Source: Stratiformator vulcanicus (lineage in GTDB: Bacteria; Planctomycetota; Planctomycetia; Planctomycetales; Planctomycetaceae). From it: a DNA stretch of 64,000 nt. The position numbers and the translations under genes were made by a program. The notes beneath the pieces were generated by a model. That model did no database searches. It saw nothing but the letters and a program-made list of their open reading frames with translations, and was not told the origin of the DNA. Shown one piece after another: positions 34,720-44,141 of this stretch. The DNA lies in NCBI RefSeq assembly GCF_007744515.1, contig NZ_CP036268.1, forward strand, positions 1,507,640 through 1,571,639, in the 5' to 3' direction. Each line of letters begins with the position of its first letter. The first letter of the stretch is position 1.

Positions 34720-36405
34720 ATGAAAACCGCACTGCCTCTTCTCGTATCGCTGTTCGCAATTCTCGGGTCCCCATTCGCCGTAGCGAACGAGCGACCGAAC
34801 ATCCTGTGGATCTATGTCGAAGACATGTCTCCGTGGATGTCGTGCTACCAAGACAGCGTCGTCGAGACGCCGCACATCGACGCGCTCGCGGAGCAGGGCG
34901 TCAAATTCGATCGTTTCTACACGCCGGCCGGTGTCTGCTCAGCCACGCGATCCGCGTTAATTACCGGGATGTGGCAGACGACGATCGGCGCTCACAACCA
35001 TCGTTCCAGCCGGGCCTGGTTCCGCGGCAAAAAGATGGAGGACTACGACGCGATCAAACTCCCCGAAGAAGTTCTTCCGATCCCTGCCATTCTTAAAGAT
35101 GCCGGCTATTTCACATTCAATCAGGGAAAACTTGATTACAACTTCGAGTTCGATCGGGACAACCTCTACTCGTATCTCGAGGAGAAAAACGGATTCTACG
35201 GCGGCAAAGAGTGGAAGAAGAAGGGGCGGGCTCAACCGTTCTTCGGGCAAATCCAATTGAAAGGCGGCAAGAACAACGGCAAGGTCTCGCCGAAGACCGA
35301 CCCCGACAGCGTGACCGTCCCGCCTTACTACCCGGACCACCCCATTTACCGAGAGGAAATCGCCTTTCATTACGACTGCATTCGTCAGACCGATGCCGAG
35401 GTCGGCGACATTGTGGCCGCCTTAAAACGGGACGGGCTGTATGACAATACCGTAATTATCTTCTTCACCGATCACGGCATGAGATTGCCTCGACACAAAC
35501 AATTCATTTACGAGGGCGGCATTCATGTTCCGCTGATCATCGCGGGGCCGGGCGTCCCCTCTTACTCCTCAGACCCAGCCGTAGTCATCGTTCAGATCGA
35601 AGGTTTGAAATCAATTAAAGTGAACGACCGAGACACCGGTCTCGCCGAACTGCCGAAGGCGATTCAAGAGGTAACGTCAGATACCTCGCTGCCGGTCCTG
35701 ATCAGGGGCGGCGGAAAGATTCCCTACGGGACGGTGGCCAAAGTCATTCAATCAGTCAACGCGGCCGGATTTAAGAACGTCCGCATCTCCGCCCATGACA
35801 AGGCCCCCGCCGATGCGCCGGCCGGGACTAAGGTCCGACACGATCTCGTCAGCGGAATTGATCTCGCCGCAACCACGCTCGCTCTCGCCGGTGAGGCCGT
35901 GCCTGAGTGGATGCAAGGGCGAGACTTATTCGCCTCGGATCATCAGCCCCGTAAATTTATTGCCGCGGCTCGCGATCGTTGCGATTACACGATTGACCGC
36001 ATCCGCACGATCGTGACGAAAGACTTTCAATACCTGCGCAACTTTAAGACGGACCGACCCTATCTGCAGCCGCAATACCGCGACGGACGGCCGTCGATGG
36101 AGATTCTTAAGGAGCTATATGCAAAGGGCGAACTCAATGAGACTCAGGCCCGATTTGTCGGCCCCTATCGTCCGGCCGAAGAATTGTACGACCTACGCAG
36201 CGACCCGGATGAAATCCACAACCTCGCCGGCGACCCGCAATACGCCGACGAGCTTGCCCGTCATCGATCTCTACTCGCAGATTGGATCGAACAGACCGAC
36301 GATCAGGGCCGCTATCCCGAATCGGACGACGGGTTAAAGGCGACGCTTCAACGGTGGGGCAAGAAAGCGGTCAATCCCGAATACGATCGCGTCCGCGACA
36401 ATTAA
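34720..36405 (+). CDS. formylglycine sulfatase with an inserted ExbD/TolR-like domain
   Basis: 561 residues from ATG 34720, with GGAAGG upstream and a signal peptide. The sulfatase fold is complete at both ends: NILWIYVEDMSPWMSCYQ, the Cys-type formylglycine site CSATR (Cys73), FFTDHGMRLPRHKQFIYEGG in the middle, and AARDRCDYTIDRIRTIV, PAEELYDLRSDPDEIHNLAG at the end. Between AGPGVP and AGTKVRHDLVSGIDLAATT about 86 residues (DNA 35560-35817) are foreign: VVIVQIEGLKSIKVND, LPVLIRGGGKIPYG, VIQSVNAAGFKNVRIS. These match the periplasmic C-terminal domain of ExbD/TolR proteins. It hydrolyses sulfate esters outside the cytoplasm if the insertion is tolerated. Confidence 0.9.
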   Translation: MKTALPLLVSLFAILGSPFAVANERPNILWIYVEDMSPWMSCYQDSVVETPHIDALAEQGVKFDRFYTPAGVCSATRSALITGMWQTTIGAHNHRSSRAWFRGKKMEDYDAIKLPEEVLPIPAILKDAGYFTFNQGKLDYNFEFDRDNLYSYLEEKNGFYGGKEWKKKGRAQPFFGQIQLKGGKNNGKVSPKTDPDSVTVPPYYPDHPIYREEIAFHYDCIRQTDAEVGDIVAALKRDGLYDNTVIIFFTDHGMRLPRHKQFIYEGGIHVPLIIAGPGVPSYSSDPAVVIVQIEGLKSIKVNDRDTGLAELPKAIQEVTSDTSLPVLIRGGGKIPYGTVAKVIQSVNAAGFKNVRISAHDKAPADAPAGTKVRHDLVSGIDLAATTLALAGEAVPEWMQGRDLFASDHQPRKFIAAARDRCDYTIDRIRTIVTKDFQYLRNFKTDRPYLQPQYRDGRPSMEILKELYAKGELNETQARFVGPYRPAEELYDLRSDPDEIHNLAGDPQYADELARHRSLLADWIEQTDDQGRYPESDDGLKATLQRWGKKAVNPEYDRVRDN

Positions 36406-36455
36406 GATGTCCGACATGGACCCGCAGTGGGATCTCAAGACGCGTTAAAAGCGCT

Positions 36456-37073
36456 CTAAGTTTGGGCTGAAGCTTCCTCTGCAGTCTTATCTTCAATCTT
36501 AACGACCGACTTCGGCGGAACGACAATTCCCGCGATGACTAGCCCCACCAACAGCCAGCCGACCGCGACTTCGAACGCCATTGAAAGCGTGTGTGCCGTC
36601 GGCACAAGCATCCAATTCCACATCGCCCCGTGTGAGACGATCGAGGCGAACAGGCCGAGTCCGAGCACAAAACCGACGCGAGCGAAATAGCTTCGACAGC
36701 ATCCGCCGGCCGCTCCCCACAAGAGAGCCGACGCAATCAACGAGGCCGCCACGTCGAGGGCGAATCCAGTGACAAAGATTTGCGGCCGCATCGGTTCGAA
36801 GCCGTCCCGCTGAACCATAAGGGTAAACAACGGCCCTTCCTGATGTTTCTCGTAAAAGCCCGATTCAGGGTCGCCGATCTCTTCCGGCGAACCGAAGGGC
36901 ACAAAATATACCCCGGTCTCAACTTCCTGATCGACGACCATCGCACGAAATTGGTCTTCACCCGGCAGTTGCTGCATCGAATCGTCATGCACGGGGAGCA
37001 CCATCCACGTCATAACCAGCCAAACATAGTAAACCATCCCGCCGACTAAACCGGCTACCAGTACGCGAATCAC
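36456..37073 (-). CDS. hypothetical four-helix membrane protein
   Basis: 205 residues from GTG 37073, with AGGAG 8 bases upstream. One N-terminal helix (VLVAGLVGGMVYYVWLVMTW) leads to an extracytoplasmic ~75-residue domain (VYFVPFGSPEEIGDPESGFY) and then three helices (FALDVAASLIASALLWGA and two more) before a charged tail. Not a family I can name. It is convergent with the sulfatase. Confidence 0.75.
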   Translation of the reverse strand: MIRVLVAGLVGGMVYYVWLVMTWMVLPVHDDSMQQLPGEDQFRAMVVDQEVETGVYFVPFGSPEEIGDPESGFYEKHQEGPLFTLMVQRDGFEPMRPQIFVTGFALDVAASLIASALLWGAAGGCCRSYFARVGFVLGLGLFASIVSHGAMWNWMLVPTAHTLSMAFEVAVGWLLVGLVIAGIVVPPKSVVKIEDKTAEEASAQT

Positions 37074-37163
37074 GACGAAACTCCTGTGCGAGCGAGCGAC
37101 TAATTAGATTGACAACGCTAAACATAACGTCATTCACTTTAAAGGGCGCGAGCGACGGTGCGA

Positions 37164-38810
37164 CTAATCTTGCTTCTCGATCTCCGTTTCATCAGCGACC
37201 GCGTCGGGACCTGCGAGGCGACGCAATTGGGCGACTTCGTCTTTTTCCGTGAGCAGAATTTCGCGATGACAGAGCAGGTCTTTCGCGACATCCCACGGAA
37301 ATTTGAATGAGTGAAATGCGTCTGAGGATATGCGGCGATGCTCAATGTCATCAACAACTGCATTGAAAATGTCGGTCAATTCCTTCCAGAGCGTCTCCAA
37401 TTCGCTTCGGTCGCGGGCCTTGAGTGCATTGTCGACGAGGTCCGCCAGTTGGCGGTTATAGGTTTCGGCGCGCAGTCGCTTTTGACGAGTTGCGTTGATA
37501 AAGAAGGCGCGACCACCCGAGGCAATCGCGATGGCCACAGCCAAACATAAACTTGCGAGCTCGGCATTCTGAGCAAGCCACGAGGGCTCATCGCTGGTTA
37601 AGAAGTCAGTGACGCCCGGATGCATCGGAATACCAAGCGAAAGGTCGGCTTGATACCCGGGCAGCAACGCCGCATGGGGTGCCGCAAACCAGTCTGACGC
37701 ATCCGCGACCTCGTCGCCCCGGCCGTGCCGATACTTCTCGGCCAAGGCGGAGGCCTCCTGCAACTCAATTAAGCTTGGGCGGGTTTGCGACAGTTCGCCA
37801 GGGTAGAGACTTAAGATTTCTGCCAGTTCGCGAACATATGTGGTGTCCAGATCGGAGCGAGCCGCGAGCATCGCATAGACCCCGGCCGTCGGAATGCGGT
37901 CGGGCGGCACCGGTTGCATCAATTTCGCACCGTCGTCCCTGATCGTCATTCGATGTCCATAGGCGCCTTTCGGAATTTCATAAGGATTCACATTCGGAAA
38001 CCAGAGCTTCAGCGCCTCGGCCTCATCAATAGAGACCAAATGCGCTTCTGGTAAACTCAGAACTTGCTCGGCGAGTTCATTACCGAGTGCGACAATATAG
38101 AACATGGCGTCGATACGTGGGCCTTCATCGGAACCGACGGTATTTCGCTCGAACGCCTCGACCAGTTCCTGCGCACTCATCGGATGCAGCGTGACATCAG
38201 CGTCATCGCCCTGCCAACTCAGCCCGTAGTGTTCGAGAAGCCCGAGGAACACGTCGTAAGTGCGGCTCCCTTTATTGAGAACTCCGACGTGCTTGCCTCT
38301 GAAATCATCAATTGAAGCGATCGATTCATCAGCAATGACGTGAAAAACTTCTGGAAATAGAGGAGCGACGAGCCGGCAGTTTCGGACCGTCGGCGTATCG
38401 CTTTGAGCGATAATTAAATCAATCGTTTCGACTTCGGGCCGACCGTTGTTGGCGGCTACGGTCTTGATTTTCTCCCGATCGGCTTCCAGCGATCCGCGGA
38501 GCATTCGCATGTTTTCGGCGGAGCCTCTTGTCGTCAGCAGTTCGAGACGCCAGTCGAGCTCGTGATCCTCGATATGATCAGTCGTGACACGTTGCAGCGC
38601 CTGGCCGAAGCGATGATAAGATCCGGCGGGCGTACCTGTCGCCAATGTGATTTGCACAGGACTCGCCCGCCGCCCGACGATTCGCACAAGAACCGCGACA
38701 GACGTCAACAGAGCGAGGACGAACAGGAGCCCCAAGCCGATCTGCCAACCACGGCCGACAACGCCGCTTTGCCAACGAATCGATTTCAAATTCTCATGCT
38801 CGCTCCCCAC
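37164..38810 (-). CDS. TAXI-family TRAP solute-binding protein with membrane anchors
   Basis: 548 residues from GTG 38810, with GAGAGG upstream. An N-terminal helix (IGLGLLFVLALLTSVAVLV) anchors a TAXI-type binding domain: ITLATGTPAGSYHRFGQALQ, a DLIIAQSDTP motif, GKHVGVLNKGSRTYDVFLG. A second membrane helix (ELASLCLAVAIAIASGG, about residue 425) is followed by a cytoplasmic ~100-residue coiled tail. TAXI proteins normally deliver substrates to TRAP permeases, but no permease gene is near. The tethered form with a cytoplasmic tail suggests a sensor or signalling role (inference). Confidence 0.85.
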   Translation of the reverse strand: MGSEHENLKSIRWQSGVVGRGWQIGLGLLFVLALLTSVAVLVRIVGRRASPVQITLATGTPAGSYHRFGQALQRVTTDHIEDHELDWRLELLTTRGSAENMRMLRGSLEADREKIKTVAANNGRPEVETIDLIIAQSDTPTVRNCRLVAPLFPEVFHVIADESIASIDDFRGKHVGVLNKGSRTYDVFLGLLEHYGLSWQGDDADVTLHPMSAQELVEAFERNTVGSDEGPRIDAMFYIVALGNELAEQVLSLPEAHLVSIDEAEALKLWFPNVNPYEIPKGAYGHRMTIRDDGAKLMQPVPPDRIPTAGVYAMLAARSDLDTTYVRELAEILSLYPGELSQTRPSLIELQEASALAEKYRHGRGDEVADASDWFAAPHAALLPGYQADLSLGIPMHPGVTDFLTSDEPSWLAQNAELASLCLAVAIAIASGGRAFFINATRQKRLRAETYNRQLADLVDNALKARDRSELETLWKELTDIFNAVVDDIEHRRISSDAFHSFKFPWDVAKDLLCHREILLTEKDEVAQLRRLAGPDAVADETEIEKQD

Positions 38811-38889
38811 GCCCCGATCCTCTCTATTGCGAAATGCAAATTAAAACCGCCTCTTTAGCCGGGCGTGTCACATTAAGTTAATTTCAGCT

Positions 38890-39861
38890 TCAGCCTGGCT
38901 TCGGGTCGATTAGGACCTTAAGTGCGTTCTGCCCGGCGGCTTCAATCGCTTCGACACCGTCGTCGAGTTGATATCGCGCAGAGATCAACGACCGAACGTC
39001 GATACTTCCTTGTGCCAATGCCTCAATGGCGGGAGCAAACGGCCCGCACCGCGACCCGATGATCGATATCTCGTCGATAACGATCGACGCGTGCGGCATT
39101 TGTGTCTCCGCCGCCACGGTCGTCTTTAAGACGATGGTGCCTCGTGGTCTGACAAGCCTGAGCGCCGTCGGGAGGCCTGTTGGCGATCCGGTACAGTCCA
39201 CGACGATATCGGCCTTATTCTCTGAATGACCCGCGTGCGGCAAGTCATCGAGCATTGCGACACTAATTCCCCGGTCCAATTCCGAGAGTAGTTGAAGCTT
39301 CTCAGAGTGCTTGTCAACCGCGGTGACGTGGCAGCCGATTGAATTCAGGACTTGTGCGCACAAGTTTCCGAGGCGACCACTCCCCAACACGACAACACGT
39401 TCATTACCGTCTAATCTTAATTGTTCCAGAATCCGGAAAGCGGCGGCGAGCGGTTCCACAAACACCGCTCGCTCGTCCTCTACTTCGTCGGGTATTCGAT
39501 GAAGATTCGCGTTCGGCACCGAAAGCCGCTCGGCGAAAGCACCGTTCCGCCCCAAAATGCCAATGACCGTCCGGTGCGGACAGTGGTTAGCCATCCCGCG
39601 ACCGCATAGATCGCAGTCGCCGCAAGAGCAATTAAGTTCACCGCAGACTCTTTGGCCTGCAAGCGGCCCGGTCTCGGCCGTGCCCACGAATTCGTGGCCC
39701 AGGATTCCGGAAAAGTTCATATATCCGCGGATCAGTTGCAGGTCGGTTTCGCATACCCCCGCCAAATCAACTTTGACGATCGACTCCCCGGAAGTCTCAT
39801 CGGGTTCGTGGCAGTCAATGCGAAACTCAGGACCGGATTCACTTAAAAACAACGCTCTCAT
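38890..39861 (-). CDS. zinc-dependent medium-chain alcohol dehydrogenase
   Basis: 323 residues from ATG 39861. The catalytic zinc ligands are Cys37 (LAGVCETD) and His56-Glu57 (GHEF). The structural zinc site has Cys80, 83, 86 and 94 (CGDCDLCGRGMANHC). The nucleotide-binding turn is VVLGSGRLGNLCAQ. The overall length is short for the family, as in threonine/sorbitol-dehydrogenase-like subgroups. The substrate is not predictable. It stands alone. Confidence 0.92.
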   Translation of the reverse strand: MRALFLSESGPEFRIDCHEPDETSGESIVKVDLAGVCETDLQLIRGYMNFSGILGHEFVGTAETGPLAGQRVCGELNCSCGDCDLCGRGMANHCPHRTVIGILGRNGAFAERLSVPNANLHRIPDEVEDERAVFVEPLAAAFRILEQLRLDGNERVVVLGSGRLGNLCAQVLNSIGCHVTAVDKHSEKLQLLSELDRGISVAMLDDLPHAGHSENKADIVVDCTGSPTGLPTALRLVRPRGTIVLKTTVAAETQMPHASIVIDEISIIGSRCGPFAPAIEALAQGSIDVRSLISARYQLDDGVEAIEAAGQNALKVLIDPKPG

Positions 39862-39960
39862 AGTCGCTTCGGGCCGATAAGGTTGCCAATAAATAATCAA
39901 ATAAGCCTGTGATCGTTCAGCATAACTTCAACGAGAAAAATGATGCACCGTTGCTGCCGT

Positions 39961-40782
39961 TTAAAGCCGCACGGGCCGCGAATAGCTTTCGGGAGGTAAA
40001 TCTTCTTCGGAGACCGTAATGACTGATATCGTGAAACCCTTTTCAGCACGTCGAACTTGAAGCACGCAAGGCAGCCCGGCAACCAATTCACGCACGATTC
40101 GATAAAATTCGAGTTGGTCAGAGACCGGTTCGCCGTTAATTTGCACGATGACGTCCCCTGGTCTTAATCCCGATTCTTCAGCCGGTGTCGCCCGGCCGAC
40201 CTGGCCGATCATGACTCCGCCGCCCGGCGATGTCCCGACCATGATTCCGAGAAAGCCACGCGGATGACTCGTCGGAACGGACTCGATGCCGCGCTGTCGT
40301 CGCAACCCGTCGTCGAGCTGCTCACGCGAGACCAATCGCGCCGTTCCGGTCGCCGTCGCGGTCGGATCGTTCAACTTGCCCTCTTTGACAAACGTGACGG
40401 CCAATCGGGTGCCGGCCCGCCAAACGTTTCGAGCGTCTCTGGCCGATTGGGTTTTCGTCAGGCGAATCGGACCGATCTTCGTCACGACATCACCGGCTTG
40501 CAGACCGATTTGCGAGACCGGTGCGCCATCGATGACATGGACGACCAGCAATCCACTGCCCGGAATCCATGGCCCTCGTTCAGGAATGTCGTGCGCATAA
40601 ATACCGAGATACCCACGTTCCGGGAACGCGGCCTCGGAACTACTAGCGTCTTCCTCTCGCGACGAAAGGCTGGCAAACTTCATCCCGAAATAGGCACTCG
40701 CAATCGAAAAACCCACCAGCAGCAACGCAAAAGCGATGCGGTAGTGCATTTTGCCCGTCGTCAAAAAAGGAATCACGCTCAT
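39961..40782 (-). CDS. membrane-anchored protein with two PDZ domains
   Basis: 273 residues. An N-terminal helix (YRIAFALLLVGFSIASAYFG) anchors two PDZ domains: residues ~55-150 (RGYLGIYAHDIPE...GLQAGDVVTKIG) and ~175-265 (RGFLGIMVGTSPGGG...GLRPGDVIVQINGEPV). No protease domain is attached, in contrast to DegS/DegP. It may be a scaffold presenting substrates to a separate protease or holding an envelope complex. An alternative ATG lies 33 bases inside. Confidence 0.88.
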   Translation of the reverse strand: MSVIPFLTTGKMHYRIAFALLLVGFSIASAYFGMKFASLSSREEDASSSEAAFPERGYLGIYAHDIPERGPWIPGSGLLVVHVIDGAPVSQIGLQAGDVVTKIGPIRLTKTQSARDARNVWRAGTRLAVTFVKEGKLNDPTATATGTARLVSREQLDDGLRRQRGIESVPTSHPRGFLGIMVGTSPGGGVMIGQVGRATPAEESGLRPGDVIVQINGEPVSDQLEFYRIVRELVAGLPCVLQVRRAEKGFTISVITVSEEDLPPESYSRPVRL

Positions 40783-40906
40783 TCTTGGGCCGAACCGTGA
40801 CGTTGCGGGGGGAGTCCGCTATCATAAGCATTCACACGATCAATACGCACGCGCTGCCGAACCGGAACGGTCCCTGACCGCTCCCGCGGAATCGTGCGGA
40901 TCGTAC

Positions 40907-40993
<87 letters not shown>

Positions 40994-41091
40994 CTTGATG
41001 TTCTTCCGACCTGTAAGTCATTGTTGTGAAGCAGGTTACGGCAGGGCCATTGGGCCGAGAACCGAACTGAGACACAACTGGGACAAATCGG

Positions 41092-42396
41092 TCAGCTTTC
41101 CGGCGTCGTTGTTGCCTCCACTGGTTCGCGTCGAAGAACTCCAGATTCATTAAAGGACACGCTGGCAATATCGCCGACCGTGTTCGGTTGCTCCACCGGA
41201 TCGAGAGCTAGCGGCTCGAGCTTACTGATTTCGCGAGCCGCGTCTTTGTGATGGAGGTGGAAGTAGTGCTGGGTCATCGCCGGATCATGGTGCCCCATCC
41301 ACGACATGGCTGTTTGCTGGCTGACACCCTGACGGATCGCCTCACTGCAGAAGTGATGTCGGAACGAATGAAGCCGCCCTTTGGCGAGAAGCCTGTCGTC
41401 GGGAAACTCATCAAGGATCGGTCGGAGCGCTTTGGCAACGAACTGTTCCCGCAGCCGATCGGGACGGAGTTTGTGACCGCTTGCAGTCCGGAAAACATAT
41501 CCGGGAGAATCTGTCCGAAGGCGTTCAAGAATTGGCCGAAGTTCCGGGTGGATCGGAACCTCCCGGCTCTTACCGTTCTTTGTTCGTCTGGTTGATGAGT
41601 CCCCGGAATTCCCGGTTTCACTCACCACTCGGATAAGGTTTCGTTGCAGATCAATGTCTTCGGCTCGCAGGTCAACAAACTCGCCGATTCGAAGACCGGT
41701 CCGAGCAAGACCCAAAATGATGTCAGCGAGCCACGTGAGACCCGCTGTATTCCGACAGTGCTGGATCATCGCGGCGACCTGCTGCCGCGTGTAGCTGTAG
41801 GTGGGAGAGGCGGCTGGTTTAGGTAACTTAACTTTAAGTTCTCAACCGTCAGGTGCCATCCCTCGTTCGGGGAGGAACTTCACAAGTTGCTTAAGCAGGG
41901 TCAATTCTAGGTAGACCGTCTTCGGCTTGGCTCCGGCCTTGCTTCGTGAGTCAGCGTAGTGATCCGCCTGGCGCTCCCGGAACTGTCCCCAATGGCTGAG
42001 CTTTTGCAGATGGCAGTATCGCGTGATGTGATCGAGAGCTGCGCGGTATCTTTTCTTCGTCGAAGGACGAACTCCACCGGTTGCTTCACCGCGTCCAATA
42101 TAGTCGCGGAATGCATCGATCCCGACCTCGATCGAGACAAATTCGAAGCCCGAATTTGGGACATCACGCGGATCGAGTATCCCGTGCTGTATCGCCATTG
42201 CCTGGTCAAGAGCGGTAACGGCATTTCGAGCGTCTTCTAGACTTCGGGTTCCGAGCGAGTGCTTACCGAGCGACGGGTGATTTCCGCGGCCATCGGCATA
42301 CCACAAGCCGTTGTCACGCTGAAAGAGCCGCCATACGTAGTAGCTAGCGTTAATCTTCAGCCTCTTCGGGCTGGGCTTCTTTTGAGACTTCTTCAT
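41092..42396 (-). pseudogene. tyrosine recombinase (integrase) interrupted by one TGA
   Basis: One reading frame from ATG 42396 to the stop at 41092, broken only by TGA at 41842-41844. The first part (184 residues) holds the N-terminal DNA-binding and SAM-like core domains (STKKRYRAALDHITRYC, LLKQLVKFLPERG). The second part resumes in the same frame (ELKVKLPKPAASPTYSYTRQ) and carries the catalytic set: Arg in ARTGLRIGE, HSFRHHF, GHHD and the Tyr in MTQHYFH. The stop may be a TGG-to-TGA or CGA-to-TGA change. The element's integration next to tRNA-Ser fits a genomic island. The full-length protein would need read-through. Confidence 0.9.
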
Positions 42397-42399
42397 TGG

Positions 42400-42669
42400 T
42401 TATCTCCCTAGACGCTTCCAGCGTGGTCGAGGGCCACTGGTGGAGCGTGGTGTCTGTTCGATATTCGTACGGTGGGCGCCATGCTGCCGTGAAGCGACTG
42501 CGTCCAATTCAGATCGAGGAATGAGGATCCTGCCGCCGGGGCCGGCTGGCTGAACCGCGAAGATTCGCCCCTTCTTGATCCAGCGTCGCAAGGTCTTATC
42601 GCAAATGCGGAGTTGCCAGGCTGTTTCGGCAACAGTAAGAAGTTCCGGGGTCTGATCGATGTCATCCAT
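42400..42669 (-). CDS. excisionase-like MerR-type DNA-binding protein
   Basis: 89 residues from ATG 42669, with GAGGTG upstream; a GTG at 42678 is an alternative. The helix-turn-helix reads LLTVAETAWQLRICDKTLRR, then WIKKGRIFAVQP and GGRILIPRSELD, the excisionase/MerR-like pattern. The stop lies 3 bases before the integrase start, so the two form an xis-int pair. The basic tail after residue 65 is unstructured. Confidence 0.88.
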   Translation of the reverse strand: MDDIDQTPELLTVAETAWQLRICDKTLRRWIKKGRIFAVQPAGPGGRILIPRSELDAVASRQHGAHRTNIEQTPRSTSGPRPRWKRLGR

Positions 42670-43089
42670 GACAGTCACCTCACCGGGCTCAATCGAAATG
42701 GCAGCGGCGTGGGGATGGCATGCCTCAAAAAAAACGGAACCAGTTCTAATGAGGGTCGCAAAGTTGCCGGGGCGACACTCCCCCTGCCGACGCCACGTGT
42801 CCCGATGCAGTTAAAGGCTACATGGCGACTGGCTCGTCAGACGCGACGACGACCGTATCAATTGTAGCGATGCGGGAGTGACATGATGATCGGGGGATAT
42901 AGAACCGCTTGTCCCGGTCTTTGTGCTCGGCATGACTCAGGAGACGCATACCGATCAGGTCAGTGAACCCAGGTCGAAGCGTGGCGCTAGCGTCGTAGGT
43001 CCGCGGAACCGGAGGGTGTGAAACGAAGGACCGGCTTCGAGAGATCAATGGAGGCTCGCTTCATGCCGGCACCTTCTCTCGCACTGCGG
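42670..43089. other. island segment without a recognisable gene
   Basis: There is no convincing coding frame on either strand. A 76-codon minus-strand frame at 42818-43048 has no ribosome site and no family features. The segment probably holds the xis promoter and decayed island DNA. Confidence 0.5.
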
Positions 43090-43659
43090 CTACGGCGGAA
43101 ACCAGCGTCGGCTCCCCGGAAGGGGCCCCTCATCGCCGCCGTCCTCTTCGTCCGCGCAGTTATGGCAGTAGCCTTCGACGTCGTCGCGACAGCCGTGACA
43201 GAAGCAGGCGTCGCAGCCCTCTTGGCGACAGCGCGACACGCAGCTAGAGCAGAAATGAGCTTCACAGGTCTCGCAGCTGACCTGGCAAGAATCACAGAGT
43301 CTGCATTCGCAGGCGTCGCAGTACGAGGAATAGTCCCTATCACAGGAGTCTCCGCAGCTCTCGCACGAGAGGTCGGTATCCCAGTCGTCGAGCGCGACGT
43401 AGGCACTGTCCGGGTTGTAGGTGTGGAGCACCCGCGAAACGACGTGAAAGAAATCGGCCAGCCGACCGTCGGCCAGCGCGTATTTGATCGGTGCGGCGGC
43501 CTCCCGTTCACACAGTCCGCGGGTGGCCCGGCCGATTCTCGGCCGGGTGCCGAAAGGCACGAGCTGTCGTTCGAGAACCTCCCGGTGTATTTGAGGCGGA
43601 TCAGTCAGCCAAACGATTTCGAACATCATCCTGTCGCTTCGCGACCCGGCCGTGTTCAC
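43090..43659 (-). CDS. Cys-rich zinc-finger-like protein whose 5' end lies in a repeat element
   Basis: The frame gives 189 residues, but the first ~50 are encoded by a dispersed repeat (43520-43673) and are found, out of any gene context, in two other places. The genuine part starts about residue 55 (PIKYALADGRLADFFHVVSR, TYNPDSAYVALDDWD) and continues into many Cys pairs (CESCGDSC, YCDACECRLCDSC, CETCEAHFCSSC, CDACFCHGC) that could bind four or more zinc ions in a RING/treble-clef-like array. Most likely the original 5' end was lost to the repeat, leaving a truncated gene. Confidence 0.6.
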   Translation of the reverse strand: MNTAGSRSDRMMFEIVWLTDPPQIHREVLERQLVPFGTRPRIGRATRGLCEREAAAPIKYALADGRLADFFHVVSRVLHTYNPDSAYVALDDWDTDLSCESCGDSCDRDYSSYCDACECRLCDSCQVSCETCEAHFCSSCVSRCRQEGCDACFCHGCRDDVEGYCHNCADEEDGGDEGPLPGSRRWFPP

Positions 43660-43673
43660 GTCCGGGCCACCCG
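43520..43673 (+). repeat. structured dispersed repeat, copy A (complete)
   Basis: 154 bp ending in inverted repeats (CGGGTGGCCCGG and CCGGGCCACCCG). It contains ordered hairpins: CCCGGCCG-ATTCT-CGGCCGGG type at the left end, GTGCC-GAAA-GGCAC, GTCGC-TTC-GCGAC, and a right-end hairpin that is imperfect in this copy. Three other copies occur at 50222, 59191 and 61141. It has no transposase; a MITE or REP-like element is the best description. Confidence 0.85.
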
Positions 43674-43889
43674 TGGGGTTTCCGCACTTAACCGCCCGCT
43701 CTGAGAGTTACTCTGACCTGGGTCTATAGCGACAGCAACCTAAACCCCGCGCTCGCTGGGGGCGGCTCTTCGAGACCGTCCCCAGCCACCCGCCGAAGAC
43801 TCGTGCGGTATTGTCGGCGTTTCATGGCCGTGGGTACAATGGAGCGGAGTTCGCGGCGTTCAGGAGAAGGCCCGTTCAGGAGAGGATCA

Positions 43890-44141
43890 GTGACGAAACC
43901 AGAGATTGAAGAATTCGTGCGACGGGCGGAAGCGATCTACTCAACAAGACTGAAGTCGATTTTGGAGCCCGGGCACGTTGATGAATTTGTGGCCATCGAA
44001 CCGGAGTCTGGCGATTACTTCTTGGGAAAGACGCTGAGCGAAGCCACGCAGGCCGCCCGTCGGTCGCATCCCGATCGGTCGACGCACGCGATGCGTATCG
44101 GGCACAGCGCGGCGCTCCAACTTGGAATGCTGTGTCGATGA
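43890..44141 (+). CDS. small hypothetical protein paired with a retropepsin-like gene
   Basis: 83 residues from GTG 43890, with AGGAGAGG upstream. Sequence KPEIEEFVRRAEAIYSTRLK, VDEFVAIEPESGDYFLGKTL, then SEATQAARRSHPDRSTH, resembles the DUF5678-like partners encoded just before clan AA aspartic proteases in cyanobacteria and planctomycetes. Its TGA overlaps the next ATG (ATGA). It might be an antitoxin-like or substrate-recognition partner; the function is unknown. Confidence 0.78.
   Translation: MTKPEIEEFVRRAEAIYSTRLKSILEPGHVDEFVAIEPESGDYFLGKTLSEATQAARRSHPDRSTHAMRIGHSAALQLGMLCR

Noticed and set aside
43018-43704. 228-codon plus-strand frame
   Set aside because: It is opposite the Cys-rich frame and the repeat; its Ala/Val-rich content reflects the antisense of Cys and Asp codons.
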